The translations under genes were made by a program, and so were the position numbers. A model generated the notes under the pieces. It saw only the letters and a list, made by a program, of their open reading frames with translations, made no database searches and was not told where the DNA came from. From CAYOHP01 sp964403795 [NCBI: uncultured bacterium] (GTDB lineage Bacteria; Muiribacteriota; UBA6191; CAZXTJ01), in NCBI GenBank assembly GCA_964403795.1, contig CAYOHP010000149.1, positions 1 through 15,767 on the forward strand: 15,767 nt of DNA, written 5' to 3'. Within the stretch, counting starts at the first letter, position 1; each line of letters begins with the position of its first letter. Shown here piece after piece: positions 1 through 7,916 of this stretch.

Positions 1-640
1 GGAAGAGGAGTCCCAGGCCATGGAAGCCGGGGACGGCCACGAAGCGGAGATCCGGCCGCAGCACCCGGAAGTCCTCGACCGCGGTCATCACCCCGTTCCT
101 GGGGCCGCCCTCGGCGATCGCATGCCACCGGTCGAGCGACAGGCCGCCGTCGGGGTCGAGCTCGGCCCGGCCCGGGACCATGCCGCCCTGGGTACAGGGC
201 CGGCGGTGGTCGGCGGGCACGCTGGTCGGGTCCGAGTAGAAGTCGCGGCGGGCGTAGGGCCAGGCCACGTCGTGGACCAGGGTGAGCGGGAACTCGCGGC
301 CCGAGTCCTGGGCGCGGATCGAGAGCGCCTCGAGTTCGTGGAAGACCGTGTACCAGTTGCGGTCCCCGTCGAGCAGGGCCACGTCGGGCGAGGTCAGCCT
401 CCGGAGCAGCGGCAGGCTGCGGCAACGGTGGAAGCGGAAGGCCTCCCCGAACTCCCGCTCCCAGGCGTCGACCGGGAATCCCGGCTCGGGGTCGATGGCG
501 TGGAGCACCGCTCCCGTGTCGCGGGCGAACTCCAGGAGGTTCCGGGTGTTCTCGCCCGAGGCGGTGCCGACCTCGCAGAGCACCCGGGGGGCGAACTCGT
601 GGAGGAGGGGAGAGACGAGGTGGGACCAGAAGCGATGCAT
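1..640 (-). CDS. Class I SAM-dependent methyltransferase, C-terminally cut by the window edge
   Basis: Reading leftward from an ATG at 640, the frame stays open to base 1, giving 213 residues with the C-terminus missing. Residues 20-36 form a Rossmann motif I (CEVGTASGENT), followed by an acidic residue in IDPE at 50-52. A DGDRNWYTVFHEL stretch lies at 91-103 and HDVAWPYARRDFY at 123-135. An EGGPRNGVMTAVEDF block sits at 177-191. These blocks match, from memory, the Methyltransf_24-like class I methyltransferases often found among glycosyltransferase genes. The DGD and HD residues would hold SAM and possibly a metal. A GGAAGAG just before the ATG is a weak, close ribosome site. It is divergent from the Ser/Thr kinase gene, with 181 bases between the starts. 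The substrate is not visible; sugar or small-molecule O-methylation is inference. Confidence 0.82.
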   Translation of the reverse strand, partial: MHRFWSHLVSPLLHEFAPRVLCEVGTASGENTRNLLEFARDTGAVLHAIDPEPGFPVDAWEREFGEAFRFHRCRSLPLLRRLTSPDVALLDGDRNWYTVFHELEALSIRAQDSGREFPLTLVHDVAWPYARRDFYSDPTSVPADHRRPCTQGGMVPGRAELDPDGGLSLDRWHAIAEGGPRNGVMTAVEDFRVLRPDLRFVAVPGFHGLGLLF

Positions 641-725
641 GCGCTCTTCCGAGGGTCGGCCGCACCGGGGTCGGCGGCGGGAGTCTACCACCGGGCCACT
701 CCCTTCCTCCGGGGCCGTGTCCCCA

Positions 726-755
726 GGACCGACGGGTCTCCCCTGGACCGGGTCC
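726..755. promoter_or_regulatory. Tandem GGACC/GGTC dyads upstream of the kinase gene (operator candidate)
   Basis: In the 181-base divergent gap (641-821) two small dyads sit close together. GACC...GGTC lies at 727-738 and GGACC-G-GGTCC at 745-755, with centres about 17-18 bases apart and 70-90 bases before the kinase start. Tandem dyads at such spacing can be operators. In DNA this GC-rich, short palindromes are frequent by chance, so this is only a candidate. I see no convincing -35/-10 or -24/-12 promoter in the rest of the gap. Confidence 0.22.
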
Positions 756-821
756 CGGGAAAACCCCTCAGGCTCCGGCCGTCCACCGGCTACTCTCCTC
801 GGGCGCAGGAGGGCCCTCGGG

Positions 822-3257
822 ATGGCGGAGGCGATCGGCGGCTACCGGCTCATGCACGTCCTGGGGCGGGGCGGCATGGGAGAGGTGCTGCTGGGGGTCT
901 CCGAGCGGGACGGCACACCGGTGGCCCTGAAGGTCGCCCGCCAGGCCCTGGGGCCGCAGGGGATCGCCAGGATGCGCCGGGAAGCCGAGCTCTTGTCCCG
1001 GGTGGCCGCTCCCGGCCTTCCCCGCTACCTCGACGCCTTCGAAGCCGAGGGCATCTTCGTGCTCGTCATGGAGTTTGTCCGGGGCATCAGCCTGGAGATC
1101 CCCATGCGGGAGCTGGCCCTGCCCGAGGATAGGATCCGGCTGGTCCGGCGGGTGGTCCCGGGACTCGCCGGGGCGCTCGTCGAGCTCGCCCGCCACGAGA
1201 TCGTGCACCGGGACGTGAAGCCGGCGAACCTGCTCCTGTGCGACGACCGCACGGTGCTCGTGGACCTGGGGCTCGCCTGGGCGGCCGACGTGAAGACCCT
1301 GACCAAGACCGGGGCGGCGCTGGGGACCCCCCACTACTTCTCGCCCGAGATGGTGCTCGGCGAGCCGCTGGGATCGGCTTCCGACCTCTACCAGGCGGCG
1401 CTGGTGGTCCACGACCTGCTGGTGTCCCGCCCGTCGCTCGGCCTGCAGGCGTCGCTCAAGGAGGCGATGGCCCGCGCCACCCGTCGCTTCCCGGATCCCC
1501 GCCGGGAGGCGCCCTGGATCAAGGACGACCTCGCCGAGTGGCTGCTCCTCGCGCTCCATCCCGATCCCGGTCTGCGCCCCCCGCTCGAGGCACACCTCTC
1601 GCGGCTGCGGGAAATGCTCCCCGAGCTGGCCCCGGAGGGGGTGGAGTCGAGCTCGAGCGGGGAGGGCGAGGTGGCCTTCGAGCTGGCCGAGGTCGCCCGG
1701 GTACGGGAGCGGGAACGCCGGACCGGCTGGACCGGCGAGCAGGCGGTGGGAAGTCCGGCCCAGGCCGAAGCACCCGCAGGCGCGCCGGGCGAGGGGCAGG
1801 GGAAGGCAGGGAGCCGCGCCCCGACCATTGCCGAGGCGACTCCCGAGGCCTTCCACGACCCGGCCGCCTCGGGGCGCGACGCCAGCCCGGGCCAGGAGCG
1901 CGTCCCGGGCCGGGTCCGCAACGCGGTCCCGGTTGCAGGGGCCGAGGGGAAGAAGTCGTCCCGACCGCCCGGACCGGGTCCGGAGCGGCGAGGGCCGGCC
2001 AGGGGGGAGGTTCGCGAGGCCGAGGGCCGCCTCGCCTCGGGCGGATCCCGGCTCGGGGTGGCCCTGGTGGCGGCTGGGTTGGGGTGGGTCCTGGGGTGGC
2101 TCTGGCCTGGGGCCTCGCCGCCGGGCGGACCGGGGCCGGACGAGGAGATCGTCCTGGTCGTCGAGGGAGGCCGGGTGAGCCTGGGAGAGGGGCTGGCGGA
2201 GGGGACCCGGGTCGAACTCGGACCCGCGGTGCTCTCGCCGGGAGGAGAGGCCGTCGGGCTTTCCGGGCTCGGCCCCCGCGAGAGCGGGCTCGAGGTGCGG
2301 TGCGGGTCCCGGGTGGGCCGGGTCCCGGTTCCGCCCGGCGAGTCCTGGGGAGAACGCATCGGGTTCGGGGACGCGGGGGGCGAGCTCTCCCTGGACCTCG
2401 GACCCGGCGCCGGGTCCGGGACCTCGATCGGCCTGGTCGGTACCCGGGCCCGCTACCAGGTCACGGGCCAGGGATCGGTGGCGCTGGCCCTGCCCCGGGA
2501 GCTCTCCGGCGAGCGGACGCTGGTGCTCGAGCTCAGGACCGGTCCCGGATACATGGTGAAGGAACGGATCGACCTCGCCGGGCGTTTCGCGGCCCGGGTC
2601 GCTTCCCTCCTGGCGGCTCCCGCCGGGGAGGCGGGCGATCGCGCCCTGGGTCGCGTCATGGACTCGCCCCTGCTCGAGGATGCGGCCCGCTACCATGGCT
2701 ACCTCCGGCTGATCCCCGGCGTGGTCCGGGAGTGGCTGGCCCATCCCGCCAGCGGCGGGACCCGGGAACGGACCCGGTGGCTGGGGCGGCGGCTGCGACT
2801 CGGCCAGGAGCCCGAACTGGATCGATCCGGGGTGGTGGTGCGGAGCCTCGACTCCGGGATCCGGCTCGGCCTCGACGCCGGCTTCCGGCGCCTGATCGGT
2901 TCCAAGGAGGGAGATCGGGTCGAGAGCTTCCGGGACGAGACCGGGGTGCTCCGGCTCCGGATCCCGGGTCTGCCTGTGGCGTCGCCCCGGGCCGTCGAGA
3001 TCGGGATGATGGGCGCGGGCATGGTGGGGCAGGTGGTGCTCCGCCTCCACCTCCCGGGTGAGAGGGTGCTGCTGGTTCCCATGGGCCAGGCGAGCGGGTG
3101 GCGCTACCAGACGGTGCCCCCGAACTGGCTCTGGGAGGGCGTGGGGCCGGACGGGGAACTGGAGATCGGTCTGTCCTTCGTCACCGGGGAGGGCTACCTG
3201 GTCCCCGACAACGCGGCCCTGAACCCGCTGGAGATCCGATTCGAGGTCGGGTCCTAG
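822..3257 (+). CDS. Transmembrane Ser/Thr protein kinase with a large extracytoplasmic domain
   Basis: This is an 811-residue membrane kinase that would phosphorylate Ser/Thr on cytoplasmic partners. The kinase domain covers about residues 8-265. The glycine loop GRGGMGEV is at 15-22, VALK lysine at 37, the helix C glutamate probably E55, HRDVKPANLLL at 129-139 (catalytic D131), a DLG in place of DFG at 148-150, and GTPHYFSPE at 168-176. A linker rich in Pro, Gly, Arg and Glu (about 270-408) precedes one hydrophobic helix at about 410-428. The remaining 380 residues should lie outside the membrane; they look beta-rich and have no PASTA, WD or TPR pattern I recognise. The ATG at 822 is chosen because AGGAGGG lies 8 bases upstream and the kinase fold begins there; the frame is open further upstream without sense. 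It heads a four-gene run that ends with a PP2C-type phosphatase. Confidence 0.92.
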   Translation: MAEAIGGYRLMHVLGRGGMGEVLLGVSERDGTPVALKVARQALGPQGIARMRREAELLSRVAAPGLPRYLDAFEAEGIFVLVMEFVRGISLEIPMRELALPEDRIRLVRRVVPGLAGALVELARHEIVHRDVKPANLLLCDDRTVLVDLGLAWAADVKTLTKTGAALGTPHYFSPEMVLGEPLGSASDLYQAALVVHDLLVSRPSLGLQASLKEAMARATRRFPDPRREAPWIKDDLAEWLLLALHPDPGLRPPLEAHLSRLREMLPELAPEGVESSSSGEGEVAFELAEVARVRERERRTGWTGEQAVGSPAQAEAPAGAPGEGQGKAGSRAPTIAEATPEAFHDPAASGRDASPGQERVPGRVRNAVPVAGAEGKKSSRPPGPGPERRGPARGEVREAEGRLASGGSRLGVALVAAGLGWVLGWLWPGASPPGGPGPDEEIVLVVEGGRVSLGEGLAEGTRVELGPAVLSPGGEAVGLSGLGPRESGLEVRCGSRVGRVPVPPGESWGERIGFGDAGGELSLDLGPGAGSGTSIGLVGTRARYQVTGQGSVALALPRELSGERTLVLELRTGPGYMVKERIDLAGRFAARVASLLAAPAGEAGDRALGRVMDSPLLEDAARYHGYLRLIPGVVREWLAHPASGGTRERTRWLGRRLRLGQEPELDRSGVVVRSLDSGIRLGLDAGFRRLIGSKEGDRVESFRDETGVLRLRIPGLPVASPRAVEIGMMGAGMVGQVVLRLHLPGERVLLVPMGQASGWRYQTVPPNWLWEGVGPDGELEIGLSFVTGEGYLVPDNAALNPLEIRFEVGS

Positions 3258-3273
3258 GAGCGGAGGCGGGGCG

Positions 3274-4176
3274 GTGTATCCTGCCCCGGCCATGGCAAAC
3301 CCATGCTGTCTCTGCGGCGGGCTCCGGTTCCGGGAGCTGCCTCCGGTGGCGAGCCGGTTCGACGGGCGGGCCTTCGTCCCGGTGATCTGCCAAGGCTGCC
3401 GACTGGTCGGCCTGGAGCCGCGGTTGCCGCTCGGGGAGCTGCTCGCCTACTACCAGGGTCTCGACACCCGGGAGGATCTCGAGCAGAAGATCCGGGAGCG
3501 CTTCCGCAAGCGCGTGGACCTGGTGGCCGGCGCCGTGCCGCCGGGGAGTGCGGTGCTCGACGTGGGTTGCGGGCGCGGCCAGTTCCCGGCGGCCTTGCGG
3601 GATGCCGGCTTCCGGGCCGAGGGCGTGGAGGCCAGTCCCGACTTGGTGGAGCGGGGCCGGGCGGAGTTCGACCTCGAGATCCACCAGGCCGCCTTCGACG
3701 AGTGGGAGACCGACCGGCGCTACCAGGCGATCACCGCCTGGCATGTGCTCGAGCACTTCGTGGATCCGCTGGCCGTGCTGCGGCGGGCCCGCGGCCTGCT
3801 CGACCCCGGGACCGGCCGGCTCTTCCTGGAGGTCCCCAACCATCGCTCGCTGGGCGCCCTGCTGGCCGGTGCCTCCTGGGTCCACTACGACGTGCCCTAC
3901 CACCAGCACTTCTTCGAGCCCGCCACCCTGGAGGCGCTGTGCCGGCGGGCCGGGCTCGAGGTCCTCCGGGTCACCCGCTCCCCGCTCGATTCCGACTGGT
4001 GGTCGCTGAAGCGGAGCCTGCAACGCCGGATCGCCGGGAGTTGGCTCGGGTGGCTCAGGCCGCTGGTGTCGCTGAAGCCCGTGATGGTGCTCCTGGCCTG
4101 GCTCGGGGCGCTTGCCGGCCGGACCGAGACCTTCCAGCTGGTGGCCCGGGTGGCGCCGGGGGGCGGTGAGCGGTGA
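3274..4176 (+). CDS. Zinc-ribbon class I SAM-dependent methyltransferase
   Basis: A 300-residue protein. The N-terminus has C11-x2-C14 and C39-x2-C42, a small zinc-ribbon found ahead of a subset of bacterial methyltransferases. The Rossmann domain starts with VLDVGCGRG at 94-102. It continues with an acidic position near GVEAS (117-121), WHVLEHFVDP at 156-165 and the FLEVPN strand at 184-189. YHQHFFEPATLEALCRRAG at 209-227 is typical of Methyltransf_23-type enzymes in polysaccharide and natural-product loci. A hydrophobic stretch near 262-281 may contact the membrane. The GTG at 3274 is preferred over the ATG at 3292 because GGAGG ends 7 bases before it. It follows the kinase stop by 16 bases and overlaps the next gene by 4 bases (GTGA), so it is co-translated with both. 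Substrate unknown; a sugar or glycan methyl transfer is inference. Confidence 0.88.
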   Translation: MYPAPAMANPCCLCGGLRFRELPPVASRFDGRAFVPVICQGCRLVGLEPRLPLGELLAYYQGLDTREDLEQKIRERFRKRVDLVAGAVPPGSAVLDVGCGRGQFPAALRDAGFRAEGVEASPDLVERGRAEFDLEIHQAAFDEWETDRRYQAITAWHVLEHFVDPLAVLRRARGLLDPGTGRLFLEVPNHRSLGALLAGASWVHYDVPYHQHFFEPATLEALCRRAGLEVLRVTRSPLDSDWWSLKRSLQRRIAGSWLGWLRPLVSLKPVMVLLAWLGALAGRTETFQLVARVAPGGGER

Positions 4177-6656
4177 CGACCCTGGTGGCCCTGCTCTCGG
4201 CCAGCTTCGGGTTCGCGCTGGGGGTCTACATGGCGCGCCGGGGCGAGGACGGGCCCGGTCCCCTCGATCCCGAGGAGAAGCGGCGCCTGGCCGCGCTCCG
4301 GGAGCTGGTGCGCCGGGATCCCGACGACCACGACCCGGCGCCCCGGGTGGAGCTGGCCGAGATCCGACTGGCCCGGGGCGATGCCTCCGGAGCGGCCCGG
4401 GAACTCGGACTGGTGGTGCGCCGCCACCCCGAGGTCGCCCGGGTGCGGGCGGTGGCCCGGGCAGTGCTCCGGACCATGCTCCTCCGGGAAGGGCGGAGCG
4501 GTTCGGGGGGCGAGACCCAGGGCATCACCCGACTCCTTCCCCAGGACATCGACTGGAGGCCGGAAACCCGCCGGCTGGTGATGCGCCTCCGGGACCTCAC
4601 CCTGGGAGGATTGCTCGAACTCCGGGAACTGGAACTCCACCTCCACGACTTCGAGCCGGGGGTGAACGTCCAGCCCTTTCCCCGGGTGGTGGCCTGCCGG
4701 GCGGTGCTCTCCGAGGAGCGGCTGGCCTATCTGCTCGAGACCCGGATCGACTGGAGTCGGGTGCCGGTGCGGGATCTCCGGATCCGATTCCAGGACGGCA
4801 CCGTCCGGGTGAGCGGGAGCTACCTGGCGCTGGGACTCCCGGTCGGGTTCCGGGTGGCGGCCTCGGCCCGGGTGGCCGGCGCCTCCCGCCTCAGGATCGG
4901 CTTTCCCGACCGGCCGGTGGTGGCGGGGATCGTCCCGCTCCCGATCGACACCGTGCTCAGGGCCTTGGCCGGAGCCATGGCGAGGAAGCGGCCGGGCATG
5001 GTCGAGATGGTCGGGGAGGCGACCCTCGAACTCGAGCTGCTCCGCATGGGACTGCCGCCGGTCGAGGTGAACCTCTCCTCGATCGAGGTCGGCGACGGTC
5101 GCATCGAGGTCCGCTGCCAGCTCCCGGCAGCCTCCGGCACCGAGGTGGCCGGCGGCCTGGGGCCGGCTGTGCTGGCCATGGCCAGGCACCGGGCCGGTGC
5201 GGCGGCGGCGCCGGGAGGAGTCTCCGGCCTGATCGCGGGCGCCCTGGCCTCGGCCCGGGAGAAGGAGCTGGCGTCGGCGCGACAGAAGGCGGCCGGACAG
5301 GTCGGGGAAGGGAAGCTCCAGGAAGCCCTGAGGACGCTGCGGGCCGCCGCCGACGGGATCGAAGCGGTCACCAGCGAGGCCGAGGCGGAGGTCCTGGAGG
5401 ACCTGGCGGAGGCCCGCATGCAGACCGGGACTCCGGAGGAGAGGGGAAGGGCCGAGAAGGACCTGACCCGGATCCTCGAGGCTCGCCCCGGGAGGACCCG
5501 GGCAGCTCGCCTCTTCGCCCGGATCGCGGTCCTGGGGGGCGATCCCGAGGAGGGCGAGCGGCGCTACCGGACGGCCTACCGGCTCGACCCCTTCTCGCCC
5601 GAGCCGCTGGCCCCGCTGGGCGAGCTGGCCGCGGCCCGGGGGGCGCTGGAACTGGTGGAGCGCCTCGAGGCGATCGGGAGCCGGCTGGCCCGCACCGGGC
5701 CGATTCCCAGGTCCCGGCAGCCTCCCCGGGAGACCCAGGCCGTCCTCTCGCCTGCGGGACTCGCCCGGCTCGATCATCCCCTGGTGACCGCCCCGACGGG
5801 TCGGCTCCTGGCTCAGCTCCAGGGCTCGCTGACCTGGCTCGATCCCCAGCCCGATCCCCGGGGAGGGGAGGGGAGCTTCTGGCCGGTCGGCGAGGAGGAC
5901 TACCCGCGCCTGGTCCGGATGATGCGGAACCTGGCGACCCGGCTCCAGGTGCCGGCGCTCCAGATGGTGGTCACCCGGGATCCCATGGGACCGTTCCGGC
6001 TGCGAGGCGGAGCCCGGCCCTGGATCGAGATCCCGGAGCCCACCCTGGTCGGGGCCGGGGAAGCCACCCTGGCCTACGAGCTGGGGCGGGTGCTCTACCT
6101 GGCGCGCTCGGGTCGGGGCTATCTGCTCGGGCTCGGGGAGCCGGAGCGGGAGCTCCTCTACGGGCTGCTGCGCACCCTGGGCGAGGAGGCGGCCCGGGAG
6201 GCCCGGGGAGGGAGCGAGGCCCCGGGGATCCTGGATCGGGCCGTCGAGGACATCACCGACGCGGTGAGCCGGGGATGGGTGCTCCGGGACCGGGACCTCG
6301 ATCCCTGGATCCCGCCCGAGGTCCGGCGGGCGGCTTTCCCGGCGGCCCTGGCCTTCCACGACCAGCGCCCCCGCTACCACGACCTGCTCGAGTTCCAGCT
6401 CGGGCTCTCCGCCAGCGCCGATCGGGCCGGACTGCTGCTCTCGGGATCCGTCGAGGCGGCCCTGGCGGGCCTGCGCCTGGTCCCGAGCCCGCTCTGGGCC
6501 GAGGTGGAGGAAGGCGGCCTCCGGGCCCTCTCCGGTCGGGAGCACCAGGACCCGTTGGCGTTCCGGGTGGCCGAACTCCTCCGGTTCGCGCTCGATCCCC
6601 AGCTCGACGAACTGGAGGCCGAGCTGGTCGAGGTGGTGGCGGCACCGGGCGGGTAG
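4173..6656 (+). CDS. Membrane-anchored protein: lipid-binding-like middle, TPR-like segment and pseudo-M48 peptidase-like C-terminus
   Basis: An 827-residue protein of unknown function. The GTG start overlaps the previous stop (GTGA). Residues 3-20 form one hydrophobic helix followed by ARR, so the body is probably cytoplasmic, though a signal anchor the other way round is possible. Residues 31-105 look like TPR helices. Residues 135-318 alternate hydrophobic and polar positions with GxFxV-like turns and resemble, weakly, the LmeA/DUF2993 lipid-binding fold. Residues 360-490 are alpha-helical and TPR-like. The C-terminal region (about 575-800) has an AYELGRVLYL helix at 634-643 and ADRAGLL at 749-755. 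These sit where M48 peptidases have HExxH and the ADRAGL helix, but the zinc-binding histidines are absent, so it would be inactive as a protease. Its place between a Ser/Thr kinase and a phosphatase suggests a scaffold or target in that signalling unit. Domain assignments other than the helix are tentative. Confidence 0.8.
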   Translation: MTTLVALLSASFGFALGVYMARRGEDGPGPLDPEEKRRLAALRELVRRDPDDHDPAPRVELAEIRLARGDASGAARELGLVVRRHPEVARVRAVARAVLRTMLLREGRSGSGGETQGITRLLPQDIDWRPETRRLVMRLRDLTLGGLLELRELELHLHDFEPGVNVQPFPRVVACRAVLSEERLAYLLETRIDWSRVPVRDLRIRFQDGTVRVSGSYLALGLPVGFRVAASARVAGASRLRIGFPDRPVVAGIVPLPIDTVLRALAGAMARKRPGMVEMVGEATLELELLRMGLPPVEVNLSSIEVGDGRIEVRCQLPAASGTEVAGGLGPAVLAMARHRAGAAAAPGGVSGLIAGALASAREKELASARQKAAGQVGEGKLQEALRTLRAAADGIEAVTSEAEAEVLEDLAEARMQTGTPEERGRAEKDLTRILEARPGRTRAARLFARIAVLGGDPEEGERRYRTAYRLDPFSPEPLAPLGELAAARGALELVERLEAIGSRLARTGPIPRSRQPPRETQAVLSPAGLARLDHPLVTAPTGRLLAQLQGSLTWLDPQPDPRGGEGSFWPVGEEDYPRLVRMMRNLATRLQVPALQMVVTRDPMGPFRLRGGARPWIEIPEPTLVGAGEATLAYELGRVLYLARSGRGYLLGLGEPERELLYGLLRTLGEEAAREARGGSEAPGILDRAVEDITDAVSRGWVLRDRDLDPWIPPEVRRAAFPAALAFHDQRPRYHDLLEFQLGLSASADRAGLLLSGSVEAALAGLRLVPSPLWAEVEEGGLRALSGREHQDPLAFRVAELLRFALDPQLDELEAELVEVVAAPGG

Positions 6657-6669
6657 CAGCGCCGGGCTC

Positions 6670-6681
6670 GGAGCCGGCTCC
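6670..6681. repeat. 12-base perfect palindrome before the receiver-phosphatase gene
   Basis: GGAGCCGGCTCC reads the same on both strands and lies in the 62-base gap after the multidomain gene, 37 bases before the next start codon. It could be a small operator or part of a weak hairpin that lowers read-through. No U-run follows, so it is not a classical terminator. Chance occurrence is quite possible at this base composition. Confidence 0.22.
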
Positions 6682-6718
6682 CTGGCCCCGGGTTCGGGTC
6701 CTGGTTCGGGAGGACGCT

Positions 6719-7861
6719 GTGACGAGGATCCTGCTGGTCGAGGATGACGATGACGCCGCGGCGCGGCTCGAACTCGTCCTCTCGGCCGCGGACCGTAGGG
6801 TGGTCCGGGTCGGCACCGGTCGGAACGCCATCGAGTCGGTCCGGGTGCGGGTCCCGGACCTGGTGGTGCTGGACATGGGGCTTCCCGACCTGGACGGCCT
6901 GGCAGTGCTCGGGGAGTTGCGCCGGGACCACGACGTGGCGGCCCTCCCGGTGCTCGTCCTCACCGCCCGCTCCGGGCCCGAGGACATTCGGGCGGCCCTG
7001 GAGGCGGGAGCCAACGACTTCGTGGTGAAGGGCCGGCCGGACGAGGAATTGACCGGCCGCATCGCCAGCCTCGAGCGGGTCGGGGGACTGCACCGCAGGG
7101 TGGTGGAGGCCAACCAGCGCTTCCAGGAGGAGCTGGCCCTCGCCCACCTGGTCCAGCGCCGGCTCCTGGCCCCGGGGGCGAGGTCGCTCGGGGGAGCCGA
7201 GGTGGTGACCTGCTACCGCCCGAGCGAATCACTTTCCGGGGACTACTGCGACGTGGTCGGGCTCCCCGGGGGCCGGGGGGTGGTCTTCCTCGCCGACGTC
7301 GTGGGGCATGGGACCGCCGCGGCCCTGTTCACCGGCCTCCTGAAGACATGGTTCCGGGAGGCGGTGGCCGGATCCGCCGGAGCCGGCCCCCGTCCCGGGG
7401 AGCTGCTCGCCGCCCTGAACCTCCCGATGGTCGAGACCTTCGGGGAGTCCGGCCGCTTCGCGACCGCGGTGGCGGCTGCCTGGGACCCGGAGGACCGGAC
7501 CCTGCGGATCGCCTCCGCCGGCCATCCCGCTCCCCTGGTCCAGTCCGGGGAGGGCCTGCCGGCTCCCTGCCCGGTCCTGGGGTATCCGCTCGGCGTCGTC
7601 CCCGGGGCGGAGTTCGCGGCCGCGGAGATCCGCCTCGATCCGGGCGATCGGGTCCTCTTCTTCACCGACGGGGCGGTGGAGCGGCGAGGCCCCGAGGGAC
7701 TGGTGCCGGGCGGCCACGCAAGGCTGGTCGAGGCCGTGGCGGAGCTGCGGGATCGGCCCCTCGAGGAGGCGGTCACGGTGCTGGCGGATCGCCTCTCGTG
7801 CGGATCGGACCTGGGCCGGCAGGAGGACGACGTGACGCTGGTGGGATTCGAGGCCCGCTGA
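6719..7861 (+). CDS. Response regulator fused to a SpoIIE/RsbU-type PP2C phosphatase
   Basis: A 380-residue two-domain regulator. The receiver (1-118) has the acidic pocket EDDDD at 8-12, phosphoacceptor D52 in LDMGLPDLDG, T82 and K104. The usual K-P after strand five is K-G here. A helical linker (120-150, with LAHLVQRRLL) leads to a PP2C domain. That domain has SGDYCD at 173-178, LADVVGHG at 191-198, a TDGAVE motif near 315-320 and a C-terminal DDVTLVGFE; these aspartates bind the two metal ions. Such proteins dephosphorylate Ser/Thr-phosphorylated partners, classically STAS anti-anti-sigma factors, when the receiver is phosphorylated. No STAS or anti-sigma gene lies in the window, so its target may instead be a substrate of the upstream Ser/Thr kinase. 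The GTG at 6719 has GGGAGG 5 bases upstream. It is last in the plus-strand run. Confidence 0.93.
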   Translation: MTRILLVEDDDDAAARLELVLSAADRRVVRVGTGRNAIESVRVRVPDLVVLDMGLPDLDGLAVLGELRRDHDVAALPVLVLTARSGPEDIRAALEAGANDFVVKGRPDEELTGRIASLERVGGLHRRVVEANQRFQEELALAHLVQRRLLAPGARSLGGAEVVTCYRPSESLSGDYCDVVGLPGGRGVVFLADVVGHGTAAALFTGLLKTWFREAVAGSAGAGPRPGELLAALNLPMVETFGESGRFATAVAAAWDPEDRTLRIASAGHPAPLVQSGEGLPAPCPVLGYPLGVVPGAEFAAAEIRLDPGDRVLFFTDGAVERRGPEGLVPGGHARLVEAVAELRDRPLEEAVTVLADRLSCGSDLGRQEDDVTLVGFEAR

Positions 7862-7868
7862 GAAGGGC

Positions 7869-7897
7869 CCCCGCGGCTCCCGACCGGGGCCGCGGGG
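7869..7897. terminator. Convergent-gene hairpin, probable bidirectional terminator
   Basis: Between two converging stops lies a perfect 9-bp stem, CCCCGCGGC (7869-7877) with GCCGCGGGG (7889-7897), around an 11-base loop. An alternative outer pairing, AGGGCCCC (7864-7871) with GGGGCCCT (7910-7917), encloses it. There is no U-run on the plus side and only a CTTCT on the minus side, so termination would rest on the very stable stem or on Rho. The placement between convergent genes supports the call. Confidence 0.5.
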
Positions 7898-7916
7898 AAA
7901 GGCCGCTCCGGGGCCC

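Noticed and set aside
768-3293. An 841-codon open frame on the minus strand, opposite the Ser/Thr kinase
   Set aside because: It is the antisense of a gene with clear kinase motifs. Its product is rich in Pro, Arg, Gly and His with no recognisable domain, the usual mirror of GC-rich codon bias.
3897-6545. An 882-codon open frame on the minus strand, opposite the multidomain membrane protein
   Set aside because: It has low-complexity composition and no domains. The plus-strand gene is joined by translational coupling to a certain methyltransferase.
4112-6718. Long plus-strand frame running into the receiver-phosphatase gene
   Set aside because: Only the part from 6719 has receiver and PP2C motifs and a ribosome site. 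The upstream part is a shifted reading of the preceding gene.
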